Origin: Shinisaurus crocodilurus
Lineage: Eukaryota > Chordata > Lepidosauria > Squamata > Shinisauridae
DNA length: 64,000 nt
Reading direction: 5' to 3'
NCBI GenBank assembly: GCA_021292165.1
Contig: JAHFWL010000966.1
Coordinates: 1-64,000 of the forward strand
Positions within the stretch are counted from its first letter, which is position 1; every line of letters begins with the position of its first letter. The translations under genes and the position numbers were made by a program. Shown here piece by piece: positions 33,823 to 45,689 of this stretch. The notes beneath the pieces were generated by a model. It was not told the DNA's origin, ran no database searches, and saw only the letters and a program-made list of their open reading frames with translations.

Positions 33823-33946
33823 GCTTCCAGGTTTTCACCAGCAGAGAAAGTAGATAGCATTCTTACATTCTTGTTGAAAAGTCCAGCCATTTCTCATGAT
33901 TTCAGTAGTTTTCCAAATGAAGTCATGGATCATCACAAGCAGAATG
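33823..33946 (+). CDS. BANK1: BANK1 exon, DBB to ankyrin linker (probably exon 6)
   Basis: A 124-bp exon with boundaries ccccttgcacag|GCT and CAGAATG|gtacgt; entry phase 0, exit phase 1. It reads ASRFSPAEKVDSILTFLLKS, then PAISHDFSSFPNEVMDHHKQ and N. This corresponds to the helical linker between the DBB domain and the ankyrin repeats. In human the equivalent runs from SIEELDGVLTSIFKH to SQNKYTHFKE as I recall, so length and hydrophobic spacing are kept but identity is low. The call rests mainly on position, frame and exact splicing into the strongly conserved next exon. Confidence 0.85.
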
Positions 33947-34347
33947 GTACGTACTGTTCTTTATATTGTTTGGTTACCAAAAAAGGGTCATAGGTTGGCC
34001 ATTCATCATATATACTAATAGTGAACTAAAGCAGCACCATCCACACACAACGGGGAGATATGAGCAGGTTTTGGGGACCCCCACGGTTTGCAGAAGTACA
34101 AAGCAATTAAGAAATTACCCAAGGGGGTGAGGACTAAGCATCCTCATTGGCCGCAAAACACTGAGTGGTTGTTGGGGAAAACATGGAAACTTGGGAGTGT
34201 GGAGAATGGAATAGAGATTCTGGAAATGGACCCTGAACACGAGCATTCCACAATGCAATGTTTTGTTGCAGGTCTCACTTATTAAAGACAGGAAATATAT
34301 GATGGTTTCTAATGAGTCAGGGAAATGATAGGTGTGGAGAAAGCCTG

Positions 34348-34349
<2 letters not shown>

Positions 34350-34392
<43 letters not shown>
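34350..34392. repeat. (CA)n microsatellite
   Basis: About 21 CA units; the poly-Cys/Val readings across it are artefacts. Confidence 0.95.
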
Positions 34393-34394
<2 letters not shown>

Positions 34395-35083
34395 CCGTGA
34401 CACGAACCCTGACACAGTTTTCCCCTTGGTAACCACACTGTAGTTTTCCCTGGCAACCCCTATATGCATAATCCCCACCAGGGGACAGGAGATGCAGGAC
34501 TGGCCAGACAGGTAACACACATATCCTCAATGGGGCACATCGGCCGGAATCCACAAAGAAGAAGCATGGACCATCAGGAAGTGCAGGGCAGTCTCAAAGA
34601 GCTGCAAAGTATTCCCTACACCCAAAGGCGCCACCTTTTCCTGGGCAGGAATAAGCCCACCTGATCGCAAGGGGGCAGGGATAAGCCCACCTGATCAGCA
34701 AGGGGCAGGAAGGGGGGAGGATGGGGGTAGAAAACCCCTCTACCAACCATACACGGGTTGTTGGGAACACGGGCGAGCTGACATTCTCCAAGTCCAGCCT
34801 GGCTGGGTCAAGCAGTTCTCTTCCCTGAGCACGGCGGCTCGGAGCCAGGCTAGGAGCTGGGATTCTTAGAGTCTTTGGTCTAAGGTAACTCATTGCTGTA
34901 GTATGCTAGCCTGGGAATCAATCCATTCAGTCATTTGAGGTCACAACCTAGTTTTGTGTACGTTATAGTATTCCTAGAAGTCTATTAGTTCCGCTCTATT
35001 AACCTGTAGTAAATAAAGTGTCTATTCTGGTTTTATGAATGGACTTGTGGGTTTTTTAAGCCGCGGTTGAGTTTTAATCACAT
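34395..35083 (+). mobile_element. Possible solo LTR
   Basis: A compact segment with a polyadenylation signal AATAAA at 35012-35017 and GT-rich sequence after it. It has a 34-bp tandem duplication ('ataagcccacctgatc') near 34650-34712. Composition differs from the flanks. I could not identify TG...CA ends or a target duplication, so the LTR call is tentative. Confidence 0.35.
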
Positions 35084-35405
35084 ACTATCCCCTTGACGGG
35101 CTATATCTCAGTGCCGGTTAACCCGTTAAGTGCCGAACTCGCGCAGAAGACCCGGTTGCTGGTCTTCCACAATAGGCAATATTCAAAGCTACCTTATAAG
35201 GAGCTAAGAAAATCTGTCGTGTGTGTGTGCTATGAGCATGAGTGGCCTTCATATATGGCCCTTGGGCAGAAGCAGGAGGATGGTTAGAAGCAGCACCTGT
35301 GTCTCCCATTGAAAGTAATGACCAGGTGCGTTGTCACCAGCCAATGTCTGACCAAGTAGAGGGAGGAAGGCAAAAGAGTTCCATCTCCTCCCTCACACCG
35401 TAAAG

Positions 35406-35538
35406 CAGGGGTAGGTAGGCAACTTGGTGCCCTCCATATATTTTGAACTACATCTCCCATAAGCCCCAGCCAGCATGGCTAATGGTCAGGAATTATGGGA
35501 AGTGTAGTTCAAAACATCTGGAGGGCACATTTGCCTTA
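35406..35538. mobile_element. Foldback MITE (CCTCCAGATGTTTTGG family)
   Basis: Arms 'tgaactacatctcccataag' and 'gaagtgtagttcaaaacatc' face each other around 'cagccagcatggctaatgg'. Starts CAGGGGTAGG. The right terminus has decayed. Confidence 0.75.
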
Positions 35539-37112
35539 GAGCTACACAGGAGGGAATAGATTGTGCTCCATGTTTTCAACTGTCCCAAACCTAAGAAGCA
35601 GCACCATAGAGTTCACTGCATGCTCAGTTTCACAGTGGGCAGTGTCTGGGGCCTCTGCTCTAGTAATGGTAAATCTGTCCTTACCACTGACACCTCTTTA
35701 GTAGGGATCTGCAGAGGGAGATCTCTTCTTCCACACACTTCCCACCTGTTGTGACAATTGCTGGTGTATCTCAATATGAACTATCAAATGACATTGCATG
35801 TCTAACACCAACTTTGAATATTTGATACTGAAAATTCCATGCCAGAATCATCAGCAGAGAATTCTGAGAAGGATTTATGGCTGCAAATTCATTTCAGCCA
35901 TGCTGCAATTAACCAAAGATTAATTGCAAAGATTAACCAGAGAGTCAGTTTCTCTTTGGCAACAGTAAACATTTTCTGTGAGGTGCAGAGGAACAGGACT
36001 AGTAAAGGTAAAAAAAAAAAAGTACTGGATTCTCTGACACACCATCTTCAGATGTTCCTCGCTAGCTGCTTCTATCCAGATCTAAAGGATTGCAGCGTGC
36101 AAGCACCTCCTGCTGTGGTGAACTGTGTTTTTATTGAGATAATTGCTGTGCATGCATTCAGTTTCTCTCTGCTGATACTGATGATGTAGGTTTACAAGGT
36201 CAACAGTAGTAATTATCTGTAATTACAGTGGGCACTGAACAAGGGGGGAAGGGAAGGCTGTCCATTCAGTAAGTGGTAATAGCAAGAAAATGTTGCATTC
36301 TGCTTAATAAGTAAAGTACATGTGTTGGTTCTGAACTGATAAAGAAGAGAGAGGTTTTTTGAAAGCTGGGAAAACTTGTCCATGGCTAGAAAAATCTGTA
36401 CATTTTGGATACTGAAGTGAAGTTTGTCATGTATGTACAGTGCCATTGGGAAGTATCCAGCCAGATGTAAACACATACAAGTTCAAAGGGAGTGTTAAGC
36501 AAGTACTTAAATCTCTGCCATTGAAAGCAATGGGACTTAACTGCACCTGGATTGTGCCCCATATCATTGCATAGTTTTCTCATGCTGTCCTGATTGTAAG
36601 TATACATCAGTGCTCTCATCAATGATTCTGATGCAACCAGATAGCTTACTTCCCCTTCCTAGAGTAGCTTCCCCATTTATTTCGATGATGGATGTGATCT
36701 GTGCGTAGTTTATTTGCATGTACAGGGAGACTGGGTCTGTCCCTCTTAATCTCTGTTTTATATCCCAATACTTCACTGCCCCTGTGTTGCATTTTAGATT
36801 GTAACTCTTCAAGACAGGGACCTTTCCTCTTGTACTCTGCAAAACACCATGCACACTGATGGTGCTAAATCCATCAATCAATCCATCAGTCACACATATG
36901 TGAGAAGGTGCTCCCAGAGATATGCCTTATACTGTGTCACTAGTCTGCTAAATACAAACCAAAGACTTGTCAAGTTGCATTATTTATTAATACTTGAAGA
37001 TCACCTGCTCTTGAAGATCAACAGATGAAGTCCAGATGTATTTTTCATCTTTTAAGTCCGTACATTCTGTCAGAGCGTGCAGCAGAGCTTCTCTCCATCC
37101 CTGCATGCTTTT
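35539..37112. other. Non-coding interval
   Basis: No gene. A LINE-like tail ('tagattgtaactcttcaag' ... 'ttgatggtgc'-like end) lies near 36780-36895, and a decayed palindromic repeat near 36505-36565. Confidence 0.4.
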
Positions 37113-37114
37113 CA

Positions 37115-37298
37115 CAGGCCTGCGGCTCACGCTGGCTCAGCTTGTCTGAGCGTGGAATGGAAAGCTAAGCAGGGTCAGGCCTGGTGATTACTTGGATGGG
37201 AGACCCCTCCTCTAGTTTCCTGCATTGAGTAGGGGGTTGGACTCGATAGCCTTGTAGGCTCCTTCCAACTCTATGATCTATGAAATCTATGAAATCAC
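37115..37298 (+). mobile_element. 5S rRNA-derived SINE with CR1-like tail, copy 3
   Basis: Full head 'aggcctgcggctcacgctgg', 5S block 'aagctaagcagggtcaggcc' and 'ttacttggatgggagacc', tail with two ATCTATGAA units. A 5-bp insertion is present ahead of the 5S block. Confidence 0.88.
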
Positions 37299-37749
37299 CT
37301 GCAACTCAATCAAATTCCTTTTTCTCAATATTCTGGTGGCTTTCACTTAAGAATCCAGGGTTCCTGCTCATGCAGAAAGAGCCCTGCGCACTGTGGTTGT
37401 ATATGTATATGTTCTATGCTGTTAAAAGTTGATGAATTTGTGGAGATCAGAAATGGGCACAGCACAATCGATTCCGCTGCTCCCTTCCGCATATTCAGCA
37501 GGACATCCAGGCGGTGTTTCACTCTTTATTTTATGAGCTGGCAACTGGATTTGTTTCTTCTCTTGTGTCTTGAGTAACAGATTTTAATGTTGTTGTTGTT
37601 GTTGTTAATTTGGATCATGCTTGTTGTATTTTAAGTTGCACGTTTGGGTGTGGCTGTTCCATTGCATTGTGCAGAATGCCAGGCACTGAATTTGGGAAAG
37701 CAGCACAGAAGTTTTAGAAGCAAACAGAAGTTAGCAATTCTCACTTCAC

Positions 37750-38375
37750 ATTACAAATGTATTTATTTATTAACAGCATTTGTATACCACTCCACATCTA
37801 GACAGATTCCAGAGCTGTGAACAATAAAAAGATAAAACAGATGAAAGGATAAAAACAATGCATTAAAAACAGAATAACATTAAAGCAAGGAAGGCCATCT
37901 GGAAAAAGGTGTCTTCTTCAGCAGGTGCCGAAAACATCACAGTGTCGAAGTCGGAGCCTGCCTGACCTCCAGAGGCAGGGAGTGGAGCCACCACACTGAA
38001 GGCTCTTCTCCTGGTGGACTCCAGTTGGGCCAAAGGTCCATGAGGAACCACCAGGAGCATGCCATCCGATGACCTCAGTGACTGGGCAGGTTGGTATGGG
38101 AGGAGGCGCTCTCTCAGGTAACCTGGTCCCAAGTTGTTTCATGCTAGTACCAAAACCTTAAACCTGGCTCAGTAGCAAATAGGCAGCCAGTGCAATTCCT
38201 TCAGCAAAGGGTTTGCTGACACCAGAAGAGCTGTTGCATTCTGCACTAGCTCCAGCTTCCAGAGCAGCCTTAAGGGCAACTCCACATAGAGCGCATTACA
38301 GTAATCCAGTCTTGAGGTTACTATTACTAGTGGCTGTACCACTGTGGCCAAGCGATCCCTGTCCAAATCCATCTA
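37750..38375 (-). mobile_element. L2-like LINE 3' region
   Basis: Minus-strand reading gives TSRLDYCNALYVELPLRLL, LELVQNATALLV and LLKELHWLPICY (38169-38330), then GPGYLRERLLPYQPAQSLRS and RRRAFSVVAPLP (37980-38130). These are C-terminal L2-type reverse transcriptase blocks. Frameshifted and dead. Confidence 0.8.
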
Positions 38376-39239
38376 TGCTATTGTGATTGCATTGTGCAAT
38401 TATCCCTTGTCTTTAAAAAATGTGTCTTCCTAATGATGCTGAGCCAGAATTCTGTGTTTTCTCCACTGATGCTGCTCCAGCTGCTAACAAGAAGTGCTGT
38501 GTAACAAACAATTGATTTCAGGTTACCTTCTTCACAAGCATCCCAAGCGGCAAATAAAAAGGACAATTTAGGCTCTTGACCTGCTATTTCACAACAGTGC
38601 TTAACAACCTCATCCCCAAATGTACAATGACTATTACAGCAATCCTAAATGGTCCAGATGCTTAGCAAACCAATCATCTTCACACATTTTAGCTGCAGTT
38701 GTAATTCTGTGCCATGGAAAGAAGCAATTATATGTCCAATTACTAGAGGGTATCCCCTCTAGAAATGTTCTGTTTAACCAGACAACAAAGGGCAAATATG
38801 AATTTAAAGCTCATGGATAACAAATGTATATCAGGCTTGCTTACACAATGGAACTGTCTTTCTGTTTATTTGTTTTAATGGTAGAATCCCCATTACTTAT
38901 CAGCCGCATTAACTTTTATGAAATCCTATCCCCTGTACAAAACAGTACCTGTAAAGAAACGATTGCTAATTTGAAAGGAATGCTAACTGCATGTTAAATG
39001 AATGGTAATGCAGCATAGCCTGGCCATCTACCTGGATACAAGGCCTGGCTTTCTTTTTCCCTGCTGTAGTTTGGTTCTCCAATTGTTTTTAATGGGGAAT
39101 GCCATCAGTATGCCATCATGAAGCATCAGTGCCTTGGAATGCCTTAGGGGAATAGAGAAACCTCGCCCAAATCTAGGGTGGCCACTTATGCATTGTCAAA
39201 AAAGAGGAAACACATCACCAACAATAGAAGGCAAAAGAT

Positions 39240-40030
39240 TCTATTGATTGATTGATTGTTTGTACTTCTAGATCACCCATCTAGCCTGAACCCGGCGATG
39301 TAAAATAAAACAAGCAGAATAAAATACATTTAAAACAGTATAGAATTTTAAAATCCTATATAAAATATAAAATAAAACAGAGCGGAATAAAATAAAATAT
39401 AAAATTTTAAAATCCTAGCCCATCCCATATTCCTGCCTGAAAAAACATGTTTTTTATAAACAGCGGAAGCTCATCAAGGAGGGGGCATGGCGAAGGTAAC
39501 TGAGGAGAGAGTTCCACAGTTTGGGGGCCGCTACAGAAAAGGCCCTCTTCCTAGTCCCCACCAGCCTGGCTGCTCTGGCTGATGGGACAAGGAGAAGGCC
39601 ATCCATGGCAGATCTTGTTGAGCAGCCTACTTAATGTTGCTGGATATGCTCCTTGAGATAAACTGGACTGGAGCTGTATAGGGTTTTAAAGGTCAAAACC
39701 AACACCTTGAATTCGGCTCTGCAAAAAACTGGTAGCCAGTGCAGCTCCTTGAGCACCGGAGTGATGTGATCACGTCGACGACTGCCTTTAACGAGGCAAG
39801 CCGCCGTGTTCTGTACCAGCTGTAGCTTCCGAACCATCTTCCAGGGTAACCCAACATAGAGCACATTACAGTAGTCTAGGCGAGAGGAGACCAAGGCATG
39901 AACCACTGATGGGAGCAGATGATTAGGAAGGTAGCGCTGCCTGGCTCACAGTTGACACCTGAGCCTCCATGGACAGCTGAGAGTCTAAAATGACCCCCAA
40001 GCTGCAGACCTGGTCCTTCAGGGGTAAATT
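39240..40030 (-). mobile_element. L2-like LINE 3' region
   Basis: Minus strand at 39631-39906: ALVSSRLDYCNVLYVGLPW, KLQLVQNTAACLVKGSRRRD, HITPVLKELHWLPVFCRAEF, VLTFKTLYSSSPVYLKEHI. The 3' tail runs to 39240. Same family as 37750-38375 but a separate insertion. Confidence 0.85.
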
Positions 40031-40401
40031 TGCATATCTTAATTTATATGCATATATGCTAATGTAGAAATAATTACTACAATTTAAATAAAAATACAGT
40101 CCATCTCACCATGGTGCAGAAGAATGTGACCAGGTGACCTGTGTGCCTGCTCGACCTGCTGTCCCGGTGCTAAATATTGATGGACAACTTCAAGGCCGCT
40201 TCTGGTCTTCCTTCTGATGGTTCTTTATCTTTATACCAGACTTGGACTAGTCAGCCCTTCAAACAGAAGATGCCTTTATAATAAAGTACAGCCCTCCAAA
40301 TAGAGGACAGCCCTGCGTAAAAGAGGATACCCTGCACCTTAGATATATTCCAGGCCACCTTCCTTATTTTTCAGCTTTTGTTTTGAAAGAAGTCTCTAGT
40401 G

Positions 40402-40587
40402 CAGTGTTCTCCAACCTTGGGTCCCCAGATGTTTTTGGCCTACAACTCCCAGCATGCCCCAGCCAGCATACCCCAGATGTTTTTGGCCTACAACTCCCAG
40501 CATGCCCCAGCCAGCTATGCTGGCTGGTGGGACATGCTGGGAGTTGTAGGCCAAAAACATCTGGGGACCTAAGGTTGGAGAACACTG
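40402..40587. mobile_element. hAT (Buster-type) foldback MITE
   Basis: Ends CAGTGTTCTCCAACCTTGGG and 'ggttggagaacactg'. Exact 8-bp duplication CTCTAGTG at 40394-40401 and 40588-40595. The left arm contains an internal duplication of the 'cagatgtttttggcctacaa' block, making this copy longer than its relatives. Confidence 0.92.
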
Positions 40588-40619
40588 CTCTAGTGTGTGT
40601 GCTCACTGCATGCTGTCGT

Positions 40620-41394
40620 TGCTTGTGTTAGCCAATTGTTTTTGAGGGGCAGGGAACATTCGGGCAAAGAAGAAGTGTCCTATCGGGTGCTTTGCAATTC
40701 CCTCCCTCCACAGCTTCTCGAGTGAATGCTTCTCCCAGCCCCTCCCCTTTGAAAAAGAAAGTCTGGAATGCCCCTTTCATCCCCTTGGCTCAAAGAACAA
40801 GTAGCTGAAAACGAGCCAAAATGCATGTCTGCTCAGAAGTAAATCACATTATCTTCCGTGGCCTTACGCTGAAGTAAATCACATTGATTTCAATGGCCTC
40901 GCCATTGCTTTTGCTTTGGGTGCATGGGAATGGGGGTACTGATCCTGCTGGCTTCACCCCATGGGAGGTGGGAAGAAGGCGGCAGCAACACAGCCTCCCC
41001 CTTGTCTCTTCCCATGCCCTTCTCCTTCTCCGTGATTGTTTTGTGAGGGGGCAGGAGGAGCTGTCAACTTTTTTCTTTTTTTTAACTCATTCGCTCGTTC
41101 GCTCCTTTGCGCCTGCGCATAGATGAACAAAATTTTCCTTAAAGGGCCATTTCCCCTGCACACATCACCTTTCAAACTCCTCCAACTTCTCCCGCAATTG
41201 CATTTGTGTGTGACACAAGATCACATTTTCAACATGCTGTATTCATTAGCATCTGTGCCCCAATGACAGAGGTCCCTGATTAACAAAAGGGGCTCTAGTG
41301 TAGATTGGCCCCAGGTCTCATCACCACAAATGTTCTGGTCAGGACCAGGACTAAGGTGCACTTATAAAGCTCTAAACTGTTCAGCCCAGAGAAA
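40620..41394. other. Non-coding interval, moderately GC-rich
   Basis: No gene. It contains 'catttgcgcctgcgc'-like CpG-rich sequence near 41100-41120. Possibly the interior of an old DNA transposon, not provable here. Confidence 0.35.
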
Positions 41395-41401
41395 AAAGTC
41401 T

Positions 41402-41580
41402 AGAGGCTGGAGATAAGGTGGTCCAGAGGACTCTGGGTGACTTTGGGCCAGTCACTGACTCTTAGCCTAACCTACCTCACAAGGTTGTTGTGAGGATAAA
41501 ATGGAGAGGAGGAGGAGGATTATGTAAGCTGCCTTGGGTTCCTTGCAGGGTATAAATAGAATAAATAAATAAATAAATAT
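41402..41580 (+). mobile_element. MIR/CORE-like SINE, 5' truncated
   Basis: 'gtcactgactcttagcctaa', 'cctacctcacaaggttgttg', 'tgaggataaaatggagagga' and (AAAT)n tail. Matches the fuller copy at 62019. Confidence 0.8.
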
Positions 41581-41716
41581 GGTAGTGGATTTCTATTAGC
41601 CATTCAACATCCTAGGAAGAAAATTTGGGCTAGCTAAGCTTCTGGCCCCTGGTCTCCCCACAAGCTACAGAAAGCAAACCTGGCCTGCCTGGCTTGTCCA
41701 CCCTAGCCATATGTTA

Positions 41717-41718
<2 letters not shown>

Positions 41719-41752
<34 letters not shown>
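41719..41752. repeat. (GT)n microsatellite
   Basis: About 17 GT units. Confidence 0.95.
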
Positions 41753-41754
<2 letters not shown>

Positions 41755-41944
41755 AATGCTAAGATTGCAGTAGGAGCATTCTAAATGCTGTTCACCATTT
41801 TTAGCACTCTGGCTTATGCAACATTCTAAGCATATTAATATGTTCCAAGGAGATATTTAGTATTTTGTATTTCCAGCGGGCTGTGCAGAGGGAGATGAGA
41901 GGGAGTGCAGGGCCATTCCACCAGCCCTGCCAGAAGTATTAATA

Positions 41945-42120
41945 ATTTCCCCCCCCTCTTCCCTCCCCATTCCTTTTTCCTTGTGTTGTGTGTTTGTGTC
42001 TTTTTAGATTGTAAGCCTGCGGGCAGGGACTGTTTTGTTAATTGATTATATGTAAGCTGCTCTGGGAGCCTTTTTGGCTGAGGAGCAGAATAAAAATGTT
42101 TCTAATAAATAATAAATAAT
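41945..42120 (+). mobile_element. LINE 3' tail
   Basis: 'gattgtaagcctgcgggcag' ... 'agcagaataaaaatgtttct' followed by (AAT)n is a common vertebrate LINE 3' end. Confidence 0.6.
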
Positions 42121-42728
42121 TACATTGCAATGCATTTGTGTTACAAATGTGTATAAAATATTATTTTACACCACTACAAACATACCTAGTCTGGTGACTG
42201 GCTATGTGTGACCAATCACGCCCCCCCCACAAACAATGGAATACCCCATGGAATTGGAAATTTGTGTGATACACCTGGTTCACAAGTGATGTAATATTGG
42301 GGGGAGGGGATCCTGCACAAGGCATCTACAAGTTGTTAGCACATATATGTAGCTATCTATGAATCTGAAAAGAGGCTTCCTGTGGTGGGACTATTTTTCT
42401 GTTACTGCCAACATTGTGATCCTAAAGCACAACGTATGTTAATTTGCACCCCAAAAAATCCATCAGTATTGTACCATGGCTAAGCTGAACGTTCAAATAG
42501 TTTGCATAATAGTTTGCAGTCAACTTCTGTGAGGGAAGGAAAAGTTGTCAGTTCAGTTGAGATTAAAAAGCTCATACAGACAGAGGTTGGTCTAAGACTA
42601 GGAGGAGTTCCCAGGAAGACAGGAATTAAGGGATAGGGAGTGCAGAGGTAAGAACGCTGAAGGAAGAGTGAAGGTTAATGGACTGAGACTTTGGAACCTG
42701 AAGAATCTGAAGGTGGCTTGTGTTTTAA

Positions 42729-42870
42729 GGCATGGATGGGCAATTTGTGGCCCTCCAGATGTTTTGGCCTACAATTCCCATCAACCCTCACCAGTGGCTA
42801 TGCTGGCTAGGACGGATGGGAGCTGTAAGCCAAAACATCTGGAGGGCCACATGTTGCCCACCCCTACCCT
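42729..42870. mobile_element. Foldback MITE (CCTCCAGATGTTTTGG family)
   Basis: Arms 'ggccctccagatgttttggc' and 'gccaaaacatctggagggcc'. Flanks TTTTAAGG and CCCTAAGG are a 6/8 match with a central TA, compatible with a decayed 8-bp duplication. Confidence 0.8.
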
Positions 42871-42949
42871 AAGGAAATGGGCAGAGGATGCAAAACGGGC
42901 TAGTCAGAGAAAGTACCCTGAAGAAGCATCATAACACTTAATATCAGGA

Positions 42950-43560
42950 CTTGGGAGAAGTTGTATGCTGTGAAGGAAGTGAGACAGGCATGCTAGGTTA
43001 ATTGATCAAAAGAAAGAAAATAGAAGCTGATTGATGGGAGATTCAGGACAGATACAAGGAAGGACTTCATCACACAGTACAGTACATAGTTAAACTATGG
43101 AATTCACTTCCACAAGATGTAGTGATGGCCACAAATTTGGAGGGCTTTAAAATATACAGGCCTGTGGCTTACGCTGGCTCAGCTTGTCTGAGTGTGGAAA
43201 GCTAAGCAGGGTCAAGCCTGGTTGTTACTTGGATGGGAGACCCCTCCTCTAGTTTCCTGCATTGAGCAGGGGGTTGGACTTGATAGCCTTGTAGGCTCCT
43301 TCCAACTCTATGATCTATGAAAAGGGGATTCGACAAATTCATGGAGGAGAAGGTTATCAATGGCTACAAGTCCTAATTGGACCTCCAGTATCAGAGGCAG
43401 TATGCCTTTGTACATCAGTTGCTGAGGACCATGGTAGGAGGGTGCTGTTGCACTCATGTCCTGCTTGTGGATTTCCCTTGGGCAGCTGGTTGTCCACTGT
43501 GTGAACAGAATGCTGGAGTAGATGGACCCTTGCTCTGATCCAGCATGGGTCTTCTTATGT
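42950..43560 (+). mobile_element. CR1/L3-like LINE 3' end, split by a 5S SINE
   Basis: 'ggaattcacttccacaagat' and 'tggagggctttaaaa' before the break; 'ggggattcgacaaattcatg', 'agtatcagaggcagtatgcc' and 'tgatccagcatgggtcttct' after it. The same end is at 50480-51030 and, reversed, at 47822. The 5S SINE at 43157-43320 interrupts it. Confidence 0.75.
43157..43320 (+). mobile_element. 5S rRNA-derived SINE with CR1-like tail, copy 4
   Basis: Intact head, 5S block and tail, inserted within the LINE end at 42950-43560. Almost identical to copies at 12491 and 53303. Confidence 0.9.
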
Positions 43561-43831
43561 TAATCTGGAAACAAATGGCAATTTTGAGATTTCTGATTGA
43601 ACCTTAACTACCGTATTTCATTTTATTTCTTTATTACATTTGCTTCTTCCAAAGAGGTGAGTGAGGCATAGATGAGATTTTCCCTTGTTATCCTCGCAAC
43701 AAAGCTGTGAGGCAGGGAGTGAATGATGAGTCTAACATCACCCAGTGGGCTTCATGACTGAATGAACATTAGAACTCGGGTCTCCTGAGTCCACTGTCCA
43801 CTAAACCAAATGGCTCTTGCATTTGTACCAG

Positions 43832-43962
43832 GCGTGGATAACTTGTGGCCTTCCAGATGTTTTGGACTACAACTCCCATGATCCCTAACCAGCATAGTCA
43901 ATGGTGAGGGACGATGGGAGTTGTAGGCCAAAACACCTGGAGAGCCACAAGGTGTCCACTCT
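43832..43962. mobile_element. Foldback MITE (CCTCCAGATGTTTTGG family)
   Basis: Arms 'ccagatgttttggactacaa' and 'ttgtaggccaaaacacctgg' around a 'cagcatagtcaatggtgagg' centre. Target duplication not clear. Confidence 0.75.
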
Positions 43963-44029
43963 GACTTCCACACTCCCTTCCCCATGCTGTCAATGTAGCT
44001 ATAGGAACTATAGACTTTTAAAAAATGTT

Positions 44030-44051
44030 TGTGTGTGTGTGTGTGTGTGTT
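44030..44051. repeat. (GT)n run upstream of splice acceptor
   Basis: A GT run ending 15 bp before the acceptor of the BANK1 exon at 44067; it forms part of the sequence before the pyrimidine tract. Confidence 0.9.
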
Positions 44052-44066
44052 TGTTTTCTAATACAG

Positions 44067-44263
44067 AGTCACACTTGGAAGAGCTCCCTACTCTTCTCCA
44101 CTGTGCAGCTAAATTTGGATTCAAGGAGCTTGCTACTCTTCTCCTCCAATGTCCTAAGGCGATTCAGGCTTGCAGGATAACCAACAAGTATGGAGAAAAC
44201 CCAGCACGTCTTGCAGAGAAGTATGGCCACAAGGAGACTTGGAAGATCATTAAAGGATTGTCA
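44067..44263 (+). CDS. BANK1: BANK1 exon, ankyrin repeat region (probably exon 7)
   Basis: A 197-bp exon with boundaries gttttctaatacag|AGT and TTGTCA|gtaagt; entry phase 1, exit phase 0. It reads ESHLEELPT, then LLHCAAKFGFKELATLLL, CPKAIQACRITNKYGENPA and RLAEKYGHKETWKIIKGLS. The ELPTLLHCAAKFG block and the AEK.GHKE block are hallmarks of the BANK1/PIK3AP1 ankyrin repeats. HCAAKFG with LLQC and GHKE is closer to BANK1 than to PIK3AP1 (HFAAK.G, HGFRD). Ankyrin repeats in this family bind partner proteins. As I recall, the human A383T coding variant linked to lupus lies in the equivalent exon. No damage to the frame. This is the strongest single exon in the window. Confidence 0.95.
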
Positions 44264-45689
44264 GTAAGTGTATCTACTTTTCCATATGATGCATACAGTT
44301 ATAATATGTGTAACTAGCTCCTTAGGAACTCATATTGCTGCCAATTTGCTTTGAAAGAGGTGGGGACACCTGCCCTATTTTGAGATACTATGAACATCCT
44401 TGATTTTCCAGAAAGGCTGTGTGTGTGTTGGCATATTCATTGTTGTAGATAGAATTTGCAGATAAATGTCTAAAGAGCCAGCAGGTTTGCAAATATTATG
44501 CTCAGATATAAGGAAAAATAACAACAGCTTTTACTTCCCCAAGCTATGTGAAGTAACACTAATTGTGCATGTGAGGAAGAAGAAAAAATACAGTTCTGCA
44601 ATAATTTACAATGCTGTCTGTGCTTTTTGAATGGGGAAGATAAACAATTCTGGATAATAATTCATATGTGATGTGTGCAGCAGTTATGTGAATGTGATTT
44701 GCAACAATTGTATATTCACTTTTGCAGATTAAGTGTCCCAAACACACAATGCCAGTGTACAAGATGGCGGAAATTCAAATATCCATAAAAATAAAGAAAC
44801 AAGCGCTGTACACCCCTAACATATTACATAACATAATAAGAAATTGCTCTTCTTTTTAAAAATAAAAAATAAAAATCATGGGCCTAATCCAGCCAAAGTT
44901 AAACACCTTAAAGTCCCACTGATGGCAGTGGAAAAGTTAAGCATGTGCTCATATCTTTCCCACTGAGTCAACAGGGCTTAAACCTTTGATGGACTGACTG
45001 TGCCCATAGTATATGCAGGAATCGGAATGCCCCATAAGTGGAGCATCATCAAAGAAATGCATCTCCTTCTGAGCTTCTCACGATATGCAGCCAGAACATG
45101 CATACTCATTTCTTAGTCACAGAAGGAGGAAGGGAAAGAACAGATTGCCCAGCATGTGTTCTTATTGCGGGAGTTCATCCAGGCTGGCCTCAGGCAGCGT
45201 AAGGCAAGGGATGTTTCTCTGCTGAAATGGTGCTGATGGGATCTGTGTACAAAGAACATAACGTAACTCTGCAGCTAAAGCAGAAAATGGGGAGTGTAGG
45301 GGAAGCCACCAAATTGTCATGTGTGTTGAACAATATGATTTGGGGTATAGCATAGGTAAGTTTTGTTCTACTGTGATGTGACCCTATCCAGGAATGTAGG
45401 AATGAGGAGGAGGAAATTACGTAATTCCAAAAACTGAGGTCGAAAAATAACCCTGTAAAAAGGCTGTTTATGTATAATCATATTTTGTGGCTGGCTAAGT
45501 TAAACTCAGATTACCTGCAGGAATAGGAACTATAATTACTGTAACTTTGGATGCAACCCCTTGGTTGAAAAGAGTGGGGGGCACAAAAGAACTGGCAGTA
45601 CATTTAATTGGTGCAAAAGTAATCCCAAGACAGACTTTGAGAACTTGGTTTGGTTGTAAATGAAAATTACACTCTGAAACTTCACCTCT
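44264..45689. other. BANK1: Intronic interval without recognised elements
   Basis: Mostly unique-looking intron sequence. A decayed palindromic repeat ('aatccagccaaagttaaaca') is near 44885-44990. Confidence 0.45.

Noticed and set aside
44067..44263. PIK3AP1 (BCAP) instead of BANK1
   Set aside because: The HCAAKFG, LLQC and GHKE residues and the CMKAL/FPAG segments of neighbouring exons fit BANK1 better, though a database search was not possible.
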